DNA of 64,000 nt from Culex pipiens pallens (GCF_016801865.2 NC_068938.1:80172389-80236388), one strand, 5' to 3'. Positions 47,441 to 58,483 are shown, counted from the first letter of the stretch. A program made the numbers and translations. The notes: generated by a model not told the origin, from the sequence alone.

Positions 47441-47520
47441 TCTTAACAGAACGAGGATTAAACCACCAACTTTTTGTTTATTGATCCGACACGCTACCAC
47501 TGCGCCATAAACGCTTCATG
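47441..47520 (-). repeat. Decayed tRNA-like sequence
   Basis: On the minus strand ATGGCGCAGTGGTAGCGTG resembles box A with the D arm, and GGTGGTTTAATCC resembles box B, followed by a T-rich stretch. Several stems are broken, so it is a decayed SINE head or pseudogene. Confidence 0.5.
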
Positions 47521-47578
47521 GATTGTGAGGGACAGAGCACCAACACATTATTCTCTTTAAGTTATGCTAGGGAACGCG

Positions 47579-47592
47579 CCAGCTTTATATGT
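47579..47592. repeat. SINE target duplication, left copy (14 bp)
   Basis: CCAGCTTTATATGT, repeated exactly at 47852-47865. Confidence 0.88.
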
Positions 47593-47851
47593 AAAAGTAA
47601 AGTAAATCTTTCCCTGTTCCTGAGAGGAACACCCGTGAAGAGTATCGGGGCCGGCATTTACAAAGCGGATTCAGTGACAGTTTAAGGTCTTGATAAGGTC
47701 CAGTTTGTGACGATACACTACCTTCCCTTTACTAAGCAATCGAATCCAGAAGGGAAAAGATCACCAGTTGTGTTGGTCCGAGCCGGGATTTGAACCCCGA
47801 TCTACCGCTTACGAGGCGGAAGCGTTACCACTAGGCTACGTGGCTCGGTCA
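47593..47851 (-). mobile_element. Intact tRNA-derived SINE, 259 bp
   Basis: Flanked by the 14-bp duplication. On the minus strand it begins with a tRNA-like head (47775-47850), runs through a ~170-bp body and ends in AAGTAAAGTAAA-type short repeats at the left duplication. The complete structure and exact duplication suggest a fairly recent insertion. Confidence 0.88.
47775..47850 (-). repeat. tRNA-like head of the SINE
   Basis: Box A (GTAGCCTAGTGGTAACGC) and box B (GGTTCAAATCC) are intact. The anticodon loop CTCGTAA reads CGT (Thr-like). Acceptor ends GACCGAG and CTCGGACC pair imperfectly. It serves as the internal Pol III promoter of the SINE by analogy with other SINEs. Confidence 0.7.
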
Positions 47852-47865
47852 CCAGCTTTATATGT
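47852..47865. repeat. SINE target duplication, right copy (14 bp)
   Basis: CCAGCTTTATATGT, exact copy of 47579-47592. Confidence 0.88.
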
Positions 47866-48036
47866 GTTGGTGAGAACTGCAGATCGCTGACATGTTAACG
47901 ACGCGGGCAAAAATGAGCTATGAACTTGCTGCAAAAACTGTTATAAAATATAACATTTTCTGCAGCAAATCCACCGTTGCAGATTTTGATATATATTTTT
48001 CCTTTGGGTGTATAAAAGCAGTTTCGTGCTATCTTG

Positions 48037-48059
48037 ACGCACTCTGAAAATTGCTCTAA
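48037..48059. repeat. Retroposon target duplication, left copy (23 bp)
   Basis: The block starting ACGCACTCTGAAA and ending TGCTCTAA is repeated exactly at 48422-48444. Confidence 0.88.
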
Positions 48060-48421
48060 TCTAATCTAATCTAACTCTAGCGCAGCCAGTCTTTCGAGGG
48101 CATCCTGGAAAATGCCTTAGGTTGATTAACGCCTAGCATCCTCTTGTCATTGCCCCAATGCAATAAATTGCTTTGAAACATCACAAACGTTAAATCGGCC
48201 AGGCCAACTGCGTAAAGTTAACCGCAAAGATGATTCGTTGAAGTGGATTGAGTTTGAGCACGAGTGTTCAAACCACAATACATTTCTGAATCTACAGGGG
48301 AGGAAGAAACGTGGGGATCCCCCGCTCACGTTCCTATTTATAAAAGCAATGAATCGTTGGGAGCACCATGCTAAGAAGTTTTGGTGCTCCGGAACCCTCG
48401 GGGATGGGACATTGTATTTCC
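48060..48421 (-). mobile_element. Retroposon fragment with (TTAGA)n tail, 362 bp
   Basis: Flanked by an exact 23-bp duplication, with a (TCTAA)n run at the left edge, which is a (TTAGA)n 3' tail on the minus strand. The body has no tRNA head and no reverse transcriptase frame. It is probably a 5'-truncated LINE 3' end, or a SINE using that tail. Confidence 0.8.
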
Positions 48422-48444
48422 ACGCACTCTGAAAATTGCTCTAA
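48422..48444. repeat. Retroposon target duplication, right copy (23 bp)
   Basis: Exact copy of 48037-48059. Confidence 0.88.
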
Positions 48445-49651
48445 GTGCGACAACTGGCTAAAGGGATTTCAGCTCAGAGCGCGTTTGACACACGTACATT
48501 GCCGACTACCGTTAACATTTGTAATTATAACTCGAGACTCCAGCAAAAAAGTTCAACTAAACTTCGGGACAATGCACAGTATGGTCAACCAAACAAAACG
48601 TGTGTGTTATTGTGTACATAGCTTGCTTTTCTCAGAACGCTAAAAAACGACGTGCGACAAAATAGCACGACAACGTCAAAATTTCGTAGCTTTTTTAACG
48701 AAGGGATAAACACCTACAACTTTGCAAACGGCACCAATTCGATCAGAAAGTTCCCTTCCTATATACAGATTTTTAGAATATTTCTACGTTTAAAACGACA
48801 ACTTTATCGCAAACAATTTTATCGTCGTGCAATAACGTTATTGCTATCGTTTTTAATCCATGAATATTTTATCGAAAAAAAAACAAATTATTCGTTCTAC
48901 AGCATTGATTTGGCGGTCTCGATTGCGATGACCAACAAACAAAAAAAAAAAATCAAGCCGTGTCTTCAACATTCACTAAAAAAATATTATAAAAAAAACA
49001 TTTAAATTTTTAATACGTTTATCAAAAGAATACATTAAAAAAGGCCAATTGTAATTATAAAGTGCGCTGTCAAGTTATAGCAATTTTTAGGTCGCAGTTT
49101 CCCAATTTTTTGAAAATAGTTCCCAAAGCAGTTTGCCTAATTAAAAAAATATATTTTTGAAAAACTGTGAAAATTCAATGATACCCTCGTATTCACGAAA
49201 TCTCGGGGTCAGTAGTGCGCCCATCCCGGGAATTCTCGGTACAAAATTCCCGCGATTTTTGCCGTATGGGCTGACATGGTTCGGTGACTAAGTGGTCAAA
49301 TAAGCCACTCAATATGATGAACTGTTTCAATGAACGAACGAACACGCGAGAGGTCTTTACTCACGCAAAAAAGTACTTTCCTCACGTTTCTTTTCGGGAG
49401 GACTATTAACTCGGTTTAACTGTGGGTGTATACAAAAATAGGAAAGAAATATATTTATGAAATACTTATTTGATTAGAATCAGATTGAAATTGAAAATTG
49501 TAGTTCATTTAAAATCCAACAAAAACAAAAAAAACCTTTTTATATCTTTCAATCTATTTAACAACTGTTAGATTGGTGTGTAGACTATCACCAATTAATA
49601 TTATTGAGCTAATTCTATGATTTTAAGCTTGAAAAACAAAACAAATATAGA
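48445..49651. other. AT-rich intronic DNA
   Basis: A lysine/phenylalanine-rich plus-strand frame of 117 codons at 48652-49005 looks like AT-rich chance sequence. CCCGGGAATTC words near 49235 recall the decayed repeats near 31530. Nothing else was seen. Confidence 0.35.
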
Positions 49652-50112
49652 GCAATTCTTTACGAAATCGGTCTTTTATTAATTTTAACTTTTGTATTTT
49701 TTAAATCCGGCTGAAACTTATTTGGTGCCTTCGGTATGCTCAAAAGGCCATTTTGCATCATTAGTTTGTCCATATAATTTTCCATAAAAATTTGGCAGCT
49801 GCCCATACTAATATTTTATATGAAAATTCAAAAATCTGTATCTTTTGAAGGAATTTTTGATCGATTTGGTGTCTTCGGCAAAGTTGTAGGTATGGATAAG
49901 GACTACACTGAAAAAAATGATGCAAGGTGAATTTTTTTTGGTGATTTTTAATTTCACTTTTTGTCACTAAAACTTGATTTGCTGAAAGGCACTATTTTTT
50001 CTGATATGTTTTAAGGTTGATGTCAACTTTTCTGAAATTTCCAGAACGGGCAAAAAAACTTTGACCGAGTTATGAATTTTTGAATCAATACTGATTTTTT
50101 TTTCAAATAATC

Positions 50113-50120
50113 GAAATATT
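50113..50120. repeat. hAT target duplication, left copy
   Basis: GAAATATT directly before the CAGGGCTGAGC terminus, repeated at 50819-50826. Confidence 0.92.
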
Positions 50121-50818
50121 CAGGGCTGAGCTGTACGTTTTTGAACCAGTTAGTCGCTGTTGACGGGTTTAGGGCGCCAATGTTCCTGGCGAGGGCGCTT
50201 CTCCTCGTAGGGCGCCTATATTTGTACAAGGGGCGCCAAGTGATGAGCGGGGGGGGGGGGGGGGTGGAATATGCTATTCGTTCTTTGATAACACAAAAAA
50301 TAACAGCTAGGTTAGCAATGCAAAAGTGAGTTTCAAAAAGACACAGAAATGTTATCCATTTGTCCTTTATCCTTTAATAACCCTCCGCGAAACCCGACTT
50401 CGTCCGAACTGGTCCCTGCACTAATTATAAAATGGCAACTTAGCAAATTTGCAAAATGCAAAGTTTCTCTAGGGCCCTGCTGAGGGCGCCAAATGGTTTA
50501 AGGAGGGCGACATTTTTGTTAAAGAACTTGTTAGTCGACGACTAACCTCGACTAACCTACAGCTCAGCCCTGAATCTCCCTTAGGCTCTTTTTTTTTTAT
50601 TTCCAAAAATGGCATTTTGGGCGCCCTGGGGCTACCTGAGGGGGCGCTCTATCTTTTTCAAGAAGGCGCAGCACAAATCGGCAACTTGGCAAATTTGCAA
50701 AATGCAAAGTTTCTCTAGGGCCCTGCTGAGGGCGCCAAATGGTTTAAGGAGGGCGACATTTTTGTTAAAGAACTTGTTAGTCGACGACTAACCTCGACTA
50801 ACCTACAGCTCAGCCCTG
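50121..50818. mobile_element. hAT-type MITE with duplicated right end
   Basis: Termini CAGGGCTGAGCTGTA and TACAGCTCAGCCCTG-like (CTACAGCTCAGCCCTG), with perfect 8-bp GAAATATT duplications, define a non-autonomous hAT element. A ~135-bp right-end segment, from CAAATTTGCAAAATGCAAAG through GTTAGTCGACGACTAACC to the terminus, occurs twice (about 50438-50573 and 50682-50818). An internal complete right terminus therefore lies 245 bases before the used one. GGGCGCC words are frequent. The empty site is visible in copy A of the host repeat near 11838. Confidence 0.92.
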
Positions 50819-50826
50819 GAAATATT
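50819..50826. repeat. hAT target duplication, right copy
   Basis: GAAATATT, exact copy of 50113-50120. Confidence 0.92.
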
Positions 50827-51205
50827 GGTCGCAAATTTTTTACAAAATTAATTTTGCGATGCAAAAACGAATTTGCAATCAAAAAATACTTTAATAAAGT
50901 GCATCTTTTTCAAGTTAAAGCAATTTTTATGCAACTTTTTTTGGAAATATTAGCAGTTATTCATTTTTTTTAACTAGTGCCCATGTTGGCCCACTCTTGA
51001 AAAAAACTATTTTTGAAAAACTGAGAAAATTCTCTATATTTTGCTATTTTGAACTTTGTTGATACGACCTTTAGTTGCTGAGATATTGCCATGCAAAGAT
51101 TTATAAACGGGATAATTGTTGATTTCTAAGTCTCACCCAAACAACCCACCATTTTCTAAATCATTTCAAAAGAGCCAAACATTCAATATCACGCACATTT
51201 GAATA

Positions 51206-53430
51206 CCTATATGAAAAAGGGCTAAAAACACTTATTTTTGGTATTTCCATATGTTGGATTAGATTTAAAAAAAATCAGTCAAGATTTTTTTCCGAAAATT
51301 TTCCTTTAAATTCCAACCTTTGGCTAGCTGGTAGTTTGCATTTCAAGTTTCATAGCTTTCGTAGATATTCATGTAAAATACAATCAAATGTCACATCAAA
51401 ATAAATTTGCAAAAATTACATCAGCAGGACATCATTATGATTATCAAGCCTTTTTTCCAATTATTTGAAATTAAAAAGAAGTAATAAAAGCTGAGAATGT
51501 GAAACGTCATAGTTTATTTTTTATTAAATTTAAGTCACGTTTTGCAGCACACTCCGTGTTTGGTGAATCCTTTCGCAGTCCTTTCACATCAAATGTGAAC
51601 CATCCCGATTTTTGGCGTTCGTCGTCATCATCTTCGTAAAAGAAGAAGATTAAGCAAGAGGAGGGGGGCGGGGAAGGGATTACACAACAACGTTTAAGGT
51701 TGGCCCCTCCACACACACTCCGGTAGGAAGACCCACCAGAGAGATATGCCAATTCGTATGACTTTCGCGTCCCATCCAGGATTCACAGGAGACGTGTTAT
51801 GGTGGGCCAATCCGGAATCAATCCTTCAGGCTATACCGGGCTAAATGTTCTTAGCAACCTGACATGCTTTCTTAGACGGTTATTAGGGGGAGCCTAATGA
51901 AAGCCGGGAGCAAGCTTTGAAAGGGGTTTAGCACGGGGAGAAATGGTCCGCTCGCGTTCTGTCGTCTCTCGTGATTGAGCTATTCATTGTAATTTGGATT
52001 ATTTCTCATTCAGAACGAGAAACGTGCAGCAGAAGGTGTTTTTGTAAGTGAGAACCCATTGCTAATGAAGATTAGATTTGAATTAGGAGGGTTATCAAAA
52101 GTTATTTGACGTCTTCTAATATCATTTACTGAGTTTCGTGAACAGCTTTTCAATTCTGAAAATGGAGCAAATTCATTTTCTAAACAATTGCATACTTTTC
52201 AAATGATTCCCTTCCACGATATACAATACGACACGTGTCAGCCTGATTGCAAAACTAAACCGTAAATTTTAATGATTCTATCATGATTTTGGAATAATTT
52301 ATGATCCCCCAATTCACCTGATAGGCTGCGTCTGCAGCACCGAAATTCACCTGGTTGAGATTATGACGAGCTCGATTGTATGTTTGGCCGCGGATTACGA
52401 TGAGAGAACACGCTGCTGATTTGGAAATCCTTCAAACATGCTAAATGTTGAAAGAGCCTCCTCTTCACCTCAGTAGGCAGGTGTTGCGGCTCATCGTGCC
52501 GCCATCATTAGGAGCAGAGCTTTTTGGGGCAAATGGGGTTCCTCAAATTATTTTGATTATAAAATTAGTATTTTTGACTATAATTTTAATTATACTAAAA
52601 TTAGCTCAAATAAAAAAAAGTTTTTTAAAAAGTACATTTTTTATAAATCAAAAACTATTTGCAATATTGAACTACATTCAAACGTCAGTTGGTTGATGCC
52701 TCAACCAACTTGGGAACGCAACCGGATGGTGGAGGTGCTACTAATAGGGGGTAGCTAGCTCGAGCTGATTAATTATTATTAAATTGATGTTTCAACATGA
52801 CATTATTTGTGCTGGCACATCGTGGTGATGGTGGTGGTGGTGGCCGCAGTAGTGGCGCGATTTGCTCTTTGATGGAATCAAGCGCCACTAATCGAATGGA
52901 AAATTGGCGGCGCGAACTTGAATAAATTTTTGATTGATTGAGCGGGCACATTGTGCTGAACATACACACATTTGGTTAGATGGCTGACGATGCGGTACCT
53001 AATAATGCAGTGTACTTGAACTTGGAGAAACACTAAATAATGGTTTCCTTACTGTGAGTGTAACAAAAATGACTTTTTTGTGGGCATTCAAGGGTTTGTT
53101 CCAGTTGGCATAGTAAGCCCAAATCCAAAATATGAGCTTGATTGGACGTAACAGGAGCTAGCGCTCCGCCCTTCAATTTTAAATGGGATTTAACCCGTAA
53201 AACCCGATTTAATCCCACCTGGGGTGAGATAGAGCCTTTTTTACTAAAGAATATAAAAATATTTCAATTCATAACATCGACTTTGTTTATTTATAACGTC
53301 AGCACAAAAGAAAGTCTTATGATGAAAGCAATGTATTATAAATGATATGATTTCCAAAAGAAATAAAAAACGCAATTTTCACCAAAAGAATATTTTCAAT
53401 CGTACAATATGTTTGTAAGTTTGTAATCAA
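51206..53430. other. Mostly unique intronic DNA
   Basis: GC-richer, unrepeated DNA at 51510-52520 and 52690-53000, with AT-rich sequence between. A GGTGATGGTGGTGGTGGTGG run lies near 52824-52842. No gene was recognised. Confidence 0.35.
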
Positions 53431-54700
53431 ACAAGCGTTTATGACAAACGCGATTATAGCAAGCTTCCCATGCGCCAGTGACAACGCACACCGCGGTTTT
53501 GGTTTTTTTGCTTCGGTACGAGCCCTTTTGTGTGTTGGTATTGTCCGTTTCTTTCAAAGGTACACGCCGCGCGGCATTTCAGAATGTGCCGCAGACACTG
53601 TTGCCAGCGATTTTTTGCACTTTTGGTGCAATAAAAAACATACCCGGCAACAATGCCATGCAATTCGAAGAAGAAGATCAACAAAAACAAAACGCGCAGT
53701 ATGGGATTTGACAGCGCGCATTTGCCGAAAGTGCGGCGCGTCGTTTCGAGGCTGGTATGCCGCGTGTCTTTTACGGGAATACGCGCAATATTTTGGTTCA
53801 TCGTTCCAGCGCACCAAGCCAAGCAAAACCGAGGTACAAGTGAACCGCGTGTGCCGGACGGTGCAGGGAAGCTAACCATTCAGCTTCTACGAAAGTGACA
53901 GAGTCAGAGATAGCTATTTTTAACAACCGCACCACTACACACTCAATCGCGAGAACCTTAGGTAGAAAGCCATTGGCGTCGCCAGCATTGAAAACTTTGA
54001 AAACGATATAAACGATGAAAAGCTTAGAAAGCTCCTATTGGAATCCAATGAACCCTGTTAAATAAACTTACGAAAATGAAGTCTACATTTAGGCGATTTT
54101 AGGAGCGCACGGGAAACAAATTGATTGTAGCCGGATGAATGTCCTATGTCACAAAAGATTTGCATAAACATTGGACAGTTATGCAATAACGGACAGGGCA
54201 AAAGAAACCGAAAAGCTACGATATCATACATGTTGTAGGAAACATCGGTAGACAAGCTACTAAAAAACGAGTATAAGTCGAGCCACAAAATAGATGCGCT
54301 AGCATTCTCGCGCCAGTATTCGAAGCTCAACTTGACAACTTGTCGACATGAGCATGAGCATGAGCATGAGCATGGTTGACTGCCAATGAGCTGCTACTCC
54401 GTTATTGACGGATCAGCTGAAGTTACACAATGAACCAACAGATGAGTAGTGGGATCTAATCATCCTCACTGTATAACCCCTGAAGATCTCTGCTTTAAGT
54501 CAATACCGGCGCCCCCCCAAGTTGCAGACTCATCAGATACAGAGTGTGTCGCTCTATACCTGTTGACACCGCATGAGACCGTTGAATCCACAGCATCTCC
54601 TTCAAGCATCACGGGAAGTGGGGGAATTGTGTTAGTAGGGGAAGGAAAGGGAAGGTCAGGATTCATCTTGGTAGATGATATGACCAGAAAATGAATGATC
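53431..54700. other. GC-rich, repeat-like segment of unknown type
   Basis: Overlapping frames on both strands at 53441-53898 reach 140-144 codons, with no family resemblance. CTTGACAACTTGTCGACATG occurs at 54330 and again at 55418, bracketing the tandem repeats, and a short (CATGAG)n run follows the first. I suspect a composite transposon remnant but found no ends. Confidence 0.4.
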
Positions 54701-54710
54701 CTTGCCTTCC

Positions 54711-55010
54711 GAGCTACGACGCTATGAGAAGGACTTATTTAATCGCGCATTTTTTGAAACTTCTTACCGCCGGCGTGCCATCCGAGCAACGAAGCTATGG
54801 GAAGGGCTTTACAACTAAGTGTAATTATAAAAAACGTTTTATTCGGCAATGTGCAATTAATAACACATTTTTTTAGTATATTATTTCATACCGACGGCGT
54901 GCCATCCGAGCAACGAAGCTATGGGAAGGGCTTTGGAAGGAAGTGTAGTTATAATTATCGTTTTAATCGGCGACGTGCAATTCATAATATAATATCCCAA
55001 AAGTATGAAA
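54711..55010. repeat. ~124-bp tandem repeat around a GTGCCATCCGAG motif
   Basis: CGGCGTGCCATCCGAGCAAC (continuing GAAGCTATGGGAAGGGCTTT) occurs at 54771 and 54895, 124 bases apart, with a weaker GCTATGAGAAGGACTTATTT copy at 54721. Units carry GTGCAATTAATAAC/GTGCAATTCATAAT. A related pair occurs at 61880-62040. Confidence 0.75.
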
Positions 55011-55120
55011 TAGCTCTGCTACACAGCGTACGACTTCTTCATAACAAACGTCGCAACGTTCTAGCACCGACCGGACCGCAAACAACCCGCTCGACAGCAC
55101 CGACAGAATTTGCACTACTA

Positions 55121-55416
55121 TCTCGCAGGTTCTCGCGCGTCGATTCACGAACCGATCTCCCCCACGAACACCACACGACTGAAGGCCCAATTTCCATGGC
55201 CACACCGCGAATTTTTTGAAGAAATTCCAGAAACTTCCATCACTTTCTCGCGGGTTCTCGCGCGTCGATTCACGAACCGATCTCCCCCACGAACACCACA
55301 CGACTGAAGGCCCAATTTCCATGGCCACCGCGATTTTTTGGAAAAATTCCAGAACTTCCATCACTTTCTCGCGCGTCGATTCACGAACCGATCTCCCCCA
55401 CGAACACCACACGACT
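55121..55416. repeat. Triplicated ~122-bp tandem repeat (CGCGCGTCGATTCACG)
   Basis: TTCTCGCGCGTCGATTCACG followed by ACCGATCTCCCCCACGAAC is present three times (starting about 55121, 55245 and 55364) with few differences. The third copy is cut short and runs into CTTGACAACTTGTCGACATG. Open frames here reflect the repeat. Confidence 0.9.
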
Positions 55417-55785
55417 CAACTTGACAACTTGTCGACATGGCGACGAAGCGTCGAAAATCGATGCAGTGTGATTTTTGGACGATTTTTCCGATTAAAATTC
55501 ATGCTGAATCGACATATTTACGAAGCTGGAAATGACGTCCTGCCTTAAAGTAAAACCTATACCTTTCTTTAGTAAGAAAGGCAAAAAAACATAACTTGGT
55601 CAAAGAACTGTATGAAAAAATTGCATTTATATTTTCTAAAACATATCAAAATAACAAAATAACAAAAATAATAAAATAACAAAAATATCAAAGAGTTTTT
55701 TAATAATATTTTGTTAGTGACAAAAAGCTATTTAGCTATTCGATCGAAATGTCAAGCTCATAAATGCGTTAATCTCTTCGGTGAT
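55417..55785. other. Repeat remnant and AT-rich DNA
   Basis: Contains the second CTTGACAACTTGTCGACATG copy and CTATACCTTTCTTTAGTAAG followed by AAAGGCAAAA, a word I associate with mosquito transposon ends. No paired terminus was found. Confidence 0.35.
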
Positions 55786-55848
55786 GGCCGAGCGGGCACC
55801 AGTCCTTACTTTTGGTGCTGGGTTTGAATCCCGTCTGTTGCAACTTTT
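55786..55848 (+). repeat. tRNA-like sequence (Ser/Leu-like box A)
   Basis: GATGGCCGAGCGGGCACCAG resembles a class II tRNA box A, and GGGTTTGAATCCC is a box B. The region between is too short and a complete cloverleaf cannot be drawn. It is a decayed SINE head or pseudogene; the downstream body is AT-rich with no defined end. Confidence 0.5.
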
Positions 55849-56949
55849 TTTTGAGTTTAACAAAAATGTACATGCAGTGTGTAAATTAAAAAGATGTAAA
55901 ATTTTATGCTTTATGATGTAATTTTACCTCAATTAATATTGAGAAATTGAAATTTTCCTAAAAATTGTTAAAAAAAATACTCAGAAATGTCACATTTTTG
56001 AGACGATTACATTAAATGACATATTTGTGATGCAAATTGAACTTTTGTGTCAGAAAAGATGTAACTCTTTTCAAGATGTAATTTCATCTCAGAAAATAAA
56101 ATACACATGTTAGGGAAACAGCATGTAATTCCATCACGCTCCTAATGTTAGCATATCAGCCCTTTGACGTTAATTTACAGCTATTTAAAAGCATTATCAA
56201 TTGTAATCAAGTATATTTAATAAATAGCTAAATAAAAACTAGGCAAGCTAGATTCTCTAGAATGTTTTGCAAAATAAGATGTTGCCCAAGAAATGAAATA
56301 ATGTGTCATTCAAACATTTTTAATCAATAATTACGATAGTATTACATCATCATTAAAGTGGCACAATTACAGCATACTATTTTACAACTTCCAACAAATT
56401 TATTATTGTAAGCTTTTTAAAGTTTCGTTAAAACAAGTATTTATTCTAAGTTAACTAGATATCGTATCGTCAATAAGAAATCTAGATCTTTTGACGTTTT
56501 ACCTAAAATAATGGGCAAACAATTCTATTTTTACACAGTTTCTGTTGTAAAGTTACATGTCTTAGAAAACGTTTTTTTTTACGTAACACTAAAAAATAGA
56601 TTTTGACCCCGCTCGTGACAAAATTTCTTTACAAATTAAAAAAAAAACTTATAAAGCCTAACACAGTCCTCGTCATCTATCTGCCACAAGATCGTTCTGA
56701 AACATGTTGTGTCAGATATAATGTGTATTTTTACATCATAAACGGGTAAATTTATAATCTTTTTCTTAGCAATTTCATGTTTCACACATTGATCTATGTA
56801 AAATTATGTCACAAAAGCTGTAAATTTAAACCTTAAATTTTTAAACTCCTCGCAACTTATTTTTTTACTTTTGCGAATCTGTTTTAAAAAATAACAAATT
56901 TGAAAAGATATATAACAACCATTATAAACTATTTAACCCCAAAACTCAC
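55849..56949. other. AT-rich intronic DNA
   Basis: GATGTAATTTTAC/GATGTAAAATTTT words recur near 55900-56100 and 56700-56820 in both orientations. This suggests the ends of an AT-rich element, but no clean termini or duplication were identified. Confidence 0.4.
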
Positions 56950-58402
56950 CTGTAAATCGTACAGAACGCATCCCGCTGCTTCTTGAACGCCCCAAACTCG
57001 CGCTCGCTCGGGAAGTGCTCCTTGGTGTCCGCTTCCTGCTGGTACAGTACACCATTCCCACCTGCACCCCCACCGCCAAGTTGAACCGATTCCTCCAGCA
57101 TCCGCTGGCCACTGCTGTCCAGCTGCAGCTTCTGGCTGTGAATTTCCCTCAGAAAGGCGTGCAGCGGAACGTTGAGACCGGCGATGCGTTCGTTTTCCAC
57201 CAGGACTTTGAGGGTGATGCTGTCGAGGAGCGCTAGGAGATTGCGCTGACGGTTGAGGACCTCCATGGCGAAGAAGATGCAGTTGTTGAGGTTTTTCAGG
57301 ATGTTGTGAAAGTCGGGGGAGTCGGCGTTGAAGGTTGAGATGGCTTCGAAGGGGTCGAACTCGGTATTGATGAGATTGATCAGGTAGGAGAACTCGGAGA
57401 GGATGTTCGGGGTCAGGTTGAGGTCGATGATTAGCGTGTAGATGTCTACGAGACGATTGATCTTGGTAGGGTTTGTGACCTTGTCTAGTTCGATGATGAG
57501 TGGTGGGGTGTTTCCACTTTCGGAATTCTTTCTCGGAGTGTTGATCGTGTTACGCAACGCGGCGTGGATCATCTTACTCGGGTCGGGGTTCTGCTCTTCG
57601 GCGGCCTCAAAGTTACTTTTGATGATGTCCTTGTAATTACGGAGCAGGCCTCGTTCATCCTTTTGTGAAAGGTCCAACTCCAAGCTGTTATCTTCGGTCA
57701 GGTTGATGAGATTATTGTCCGACTTGAACGAGGAGCTGTTGAAGTCGTGCCGACTCGAGGTCGATCGGCTGAGGATCGTGGGCGTTACCCGGCGCCGAGA
57801 CTTCCCTTCAGCAGCAGGACTGCCCCCGCTAACCAGGTTGTCCATCTCGAAGCTCGATCCACCCAGCCGACTCGTCAAAGTCTTGCTCACCGTAATCGGC
57901 GTGACGCGTTTTTTGTTCCGCTGCTGCTGATCGCCACCAGTTCCGGGGGTCGACGACTGCATCGAGGTTCCCAACCCCGGGAAGTCATTCTCCATGAAGA
58001 TCGAACTCGCCGATTTATTTGCATCCTTGCTGACATTCAGCGACTTTCGCGACTTTGATTTCATCGACGAGTGCGTAATAAAGTCACCCAGACAAGGTGA
58101 GCTGGTCTGCCGGTTGCCGGAACGGTCGTGACTGCGGCGTGAGTCATTCCGAGAACCGTTACCGCCAGGGGTCGAGCAATCGGCGAGCGTGGTCCACGAG
58201 TTGCGTGAGTTGCCGGCCTTGCCGCCTTGGGAGCGGTTGATCGGGGTGCTGGTGTTGAGTTTATTTGACGGTTGACCTCCGCGGATGGGAGTGCTGACGG
58301 CGGCCGTGCCAAAGTCAATCCGGGATGCGGCGTTGATGGGATGGCCGGGGTGGCGAGCGGTCGGAATCGGGCTGAACGGGGCATCGACGATGGAGATGTG
58401 TT
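56950..58402 (-). CDS. CDAN1: Codanin-1, visible exon 2 (N-terminal linker, ASF1-binding motifs, start of the folded part)
   Basis: Encodes 483 complete residues (window residues 152-634) plus split codons at both ends. The acceptor is TTTCCTCTCCAG/AA and the donor TACAG/GTGAGTTT. The first ~200 residues are Ser/Asn/Arg-rich and disordered, with SSPCLGDFI, NDFPGLG (289-295, like EEFPPVG in human) and two B-domain-like motifs, KKRVTPITV (314-322) and RRRVTPTIL (353-361). B-domain peptides of HIRA, CAF-1 p60 and codanin-1 bind ASF1. The second half is folded and helical: INRLVDIYTLIIDLNLTPNI, NCIFFAMEVLNRQ, LKVLVENERI and FGAFKKQRDAF (619-630) match human blocks such as CVFFAVQVLE, LKLLAENERL and FKKQRDVFY. 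Frame and phase agree with exons 1 and 3. The open frame runs through 58402, so the Met at 58064 is internal. Confidence 0.95.
57771..57797 (-). other. CDAN1: B-domain-like ASF1-binding motif, second copy
   Basis: Codes RRRVTPTIL, fitting the basic-basic-(I/V)-x-P-x-x-(I/L/V) pattern of ASF1-binding B domains. It lies 39 residues after the first copy. Confidence 0.6.
57888..57914 (-). other. CDAN1: B-domain-like ASF1-binding motif, first copy
   Basis: Codes KKRVTPITV in the same pattern. It corresponds in position to the RRINPTPV motif of human codanin-1, after the acidic DFP-type motif. Confidence 0.65.
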
Positions 58403-58483
58403 CTGGAGAGGAAAGAATTTTAAATTGAAAAAAATATTAGAGAAAAAAATACTGAAATTGAAAAAAACTAATTTTACTGAGTT

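Larger units (their letters stand above)
49652..51205 (-). repeat. Old dispersed repeat, copy B (inverted), interrupted by a hAT MITE
   Basis: The reverse complement of 11345-12335 can be followed block by block: AGACCGATTTCG, CCGGCTGAAAC, TGATGCAAA, GATCGATTTGGTGTC, TTTGACCGAGTTATGA, then after the insertion GGGCACTAG, CTCAGCAACTA and AATGGTGGGTTGTTTGGGTG. Without the 698-bp MITE and its duplication the two copies are colinear. Confidence 0.75.
46716..56949 (-). other. CDAN1: Codanin-1 intron (10.2 kb)
   Basis: Bounded by the donor ACAG/GTGAGTTT at 56949 and the acceptor CCCTTGGCAG at 46716. It contains SINE and retroposon insertions with target duplications, a dispersed repeat with a nested hAT MITE, ~124-bp tandem repeats and AT-rich DNA. 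Confidence 0.9.

Noticed and set aside
53441..53898. Frames of 144, 141 and 90 codons on opposite strands
   Set aside because: Overlap on both strands and no family resemblance. The segment lies next to tandem repeats and looks like a transposon remnant.
56946..58064. Codanin-1 as a single 372-residue protein starting at 58064
   Set aside because: The frame is open upstream to the acceptor at 58403 and joins exon 1 in phase, and the 3' end is a splice donor, so neither start nor stop is real.
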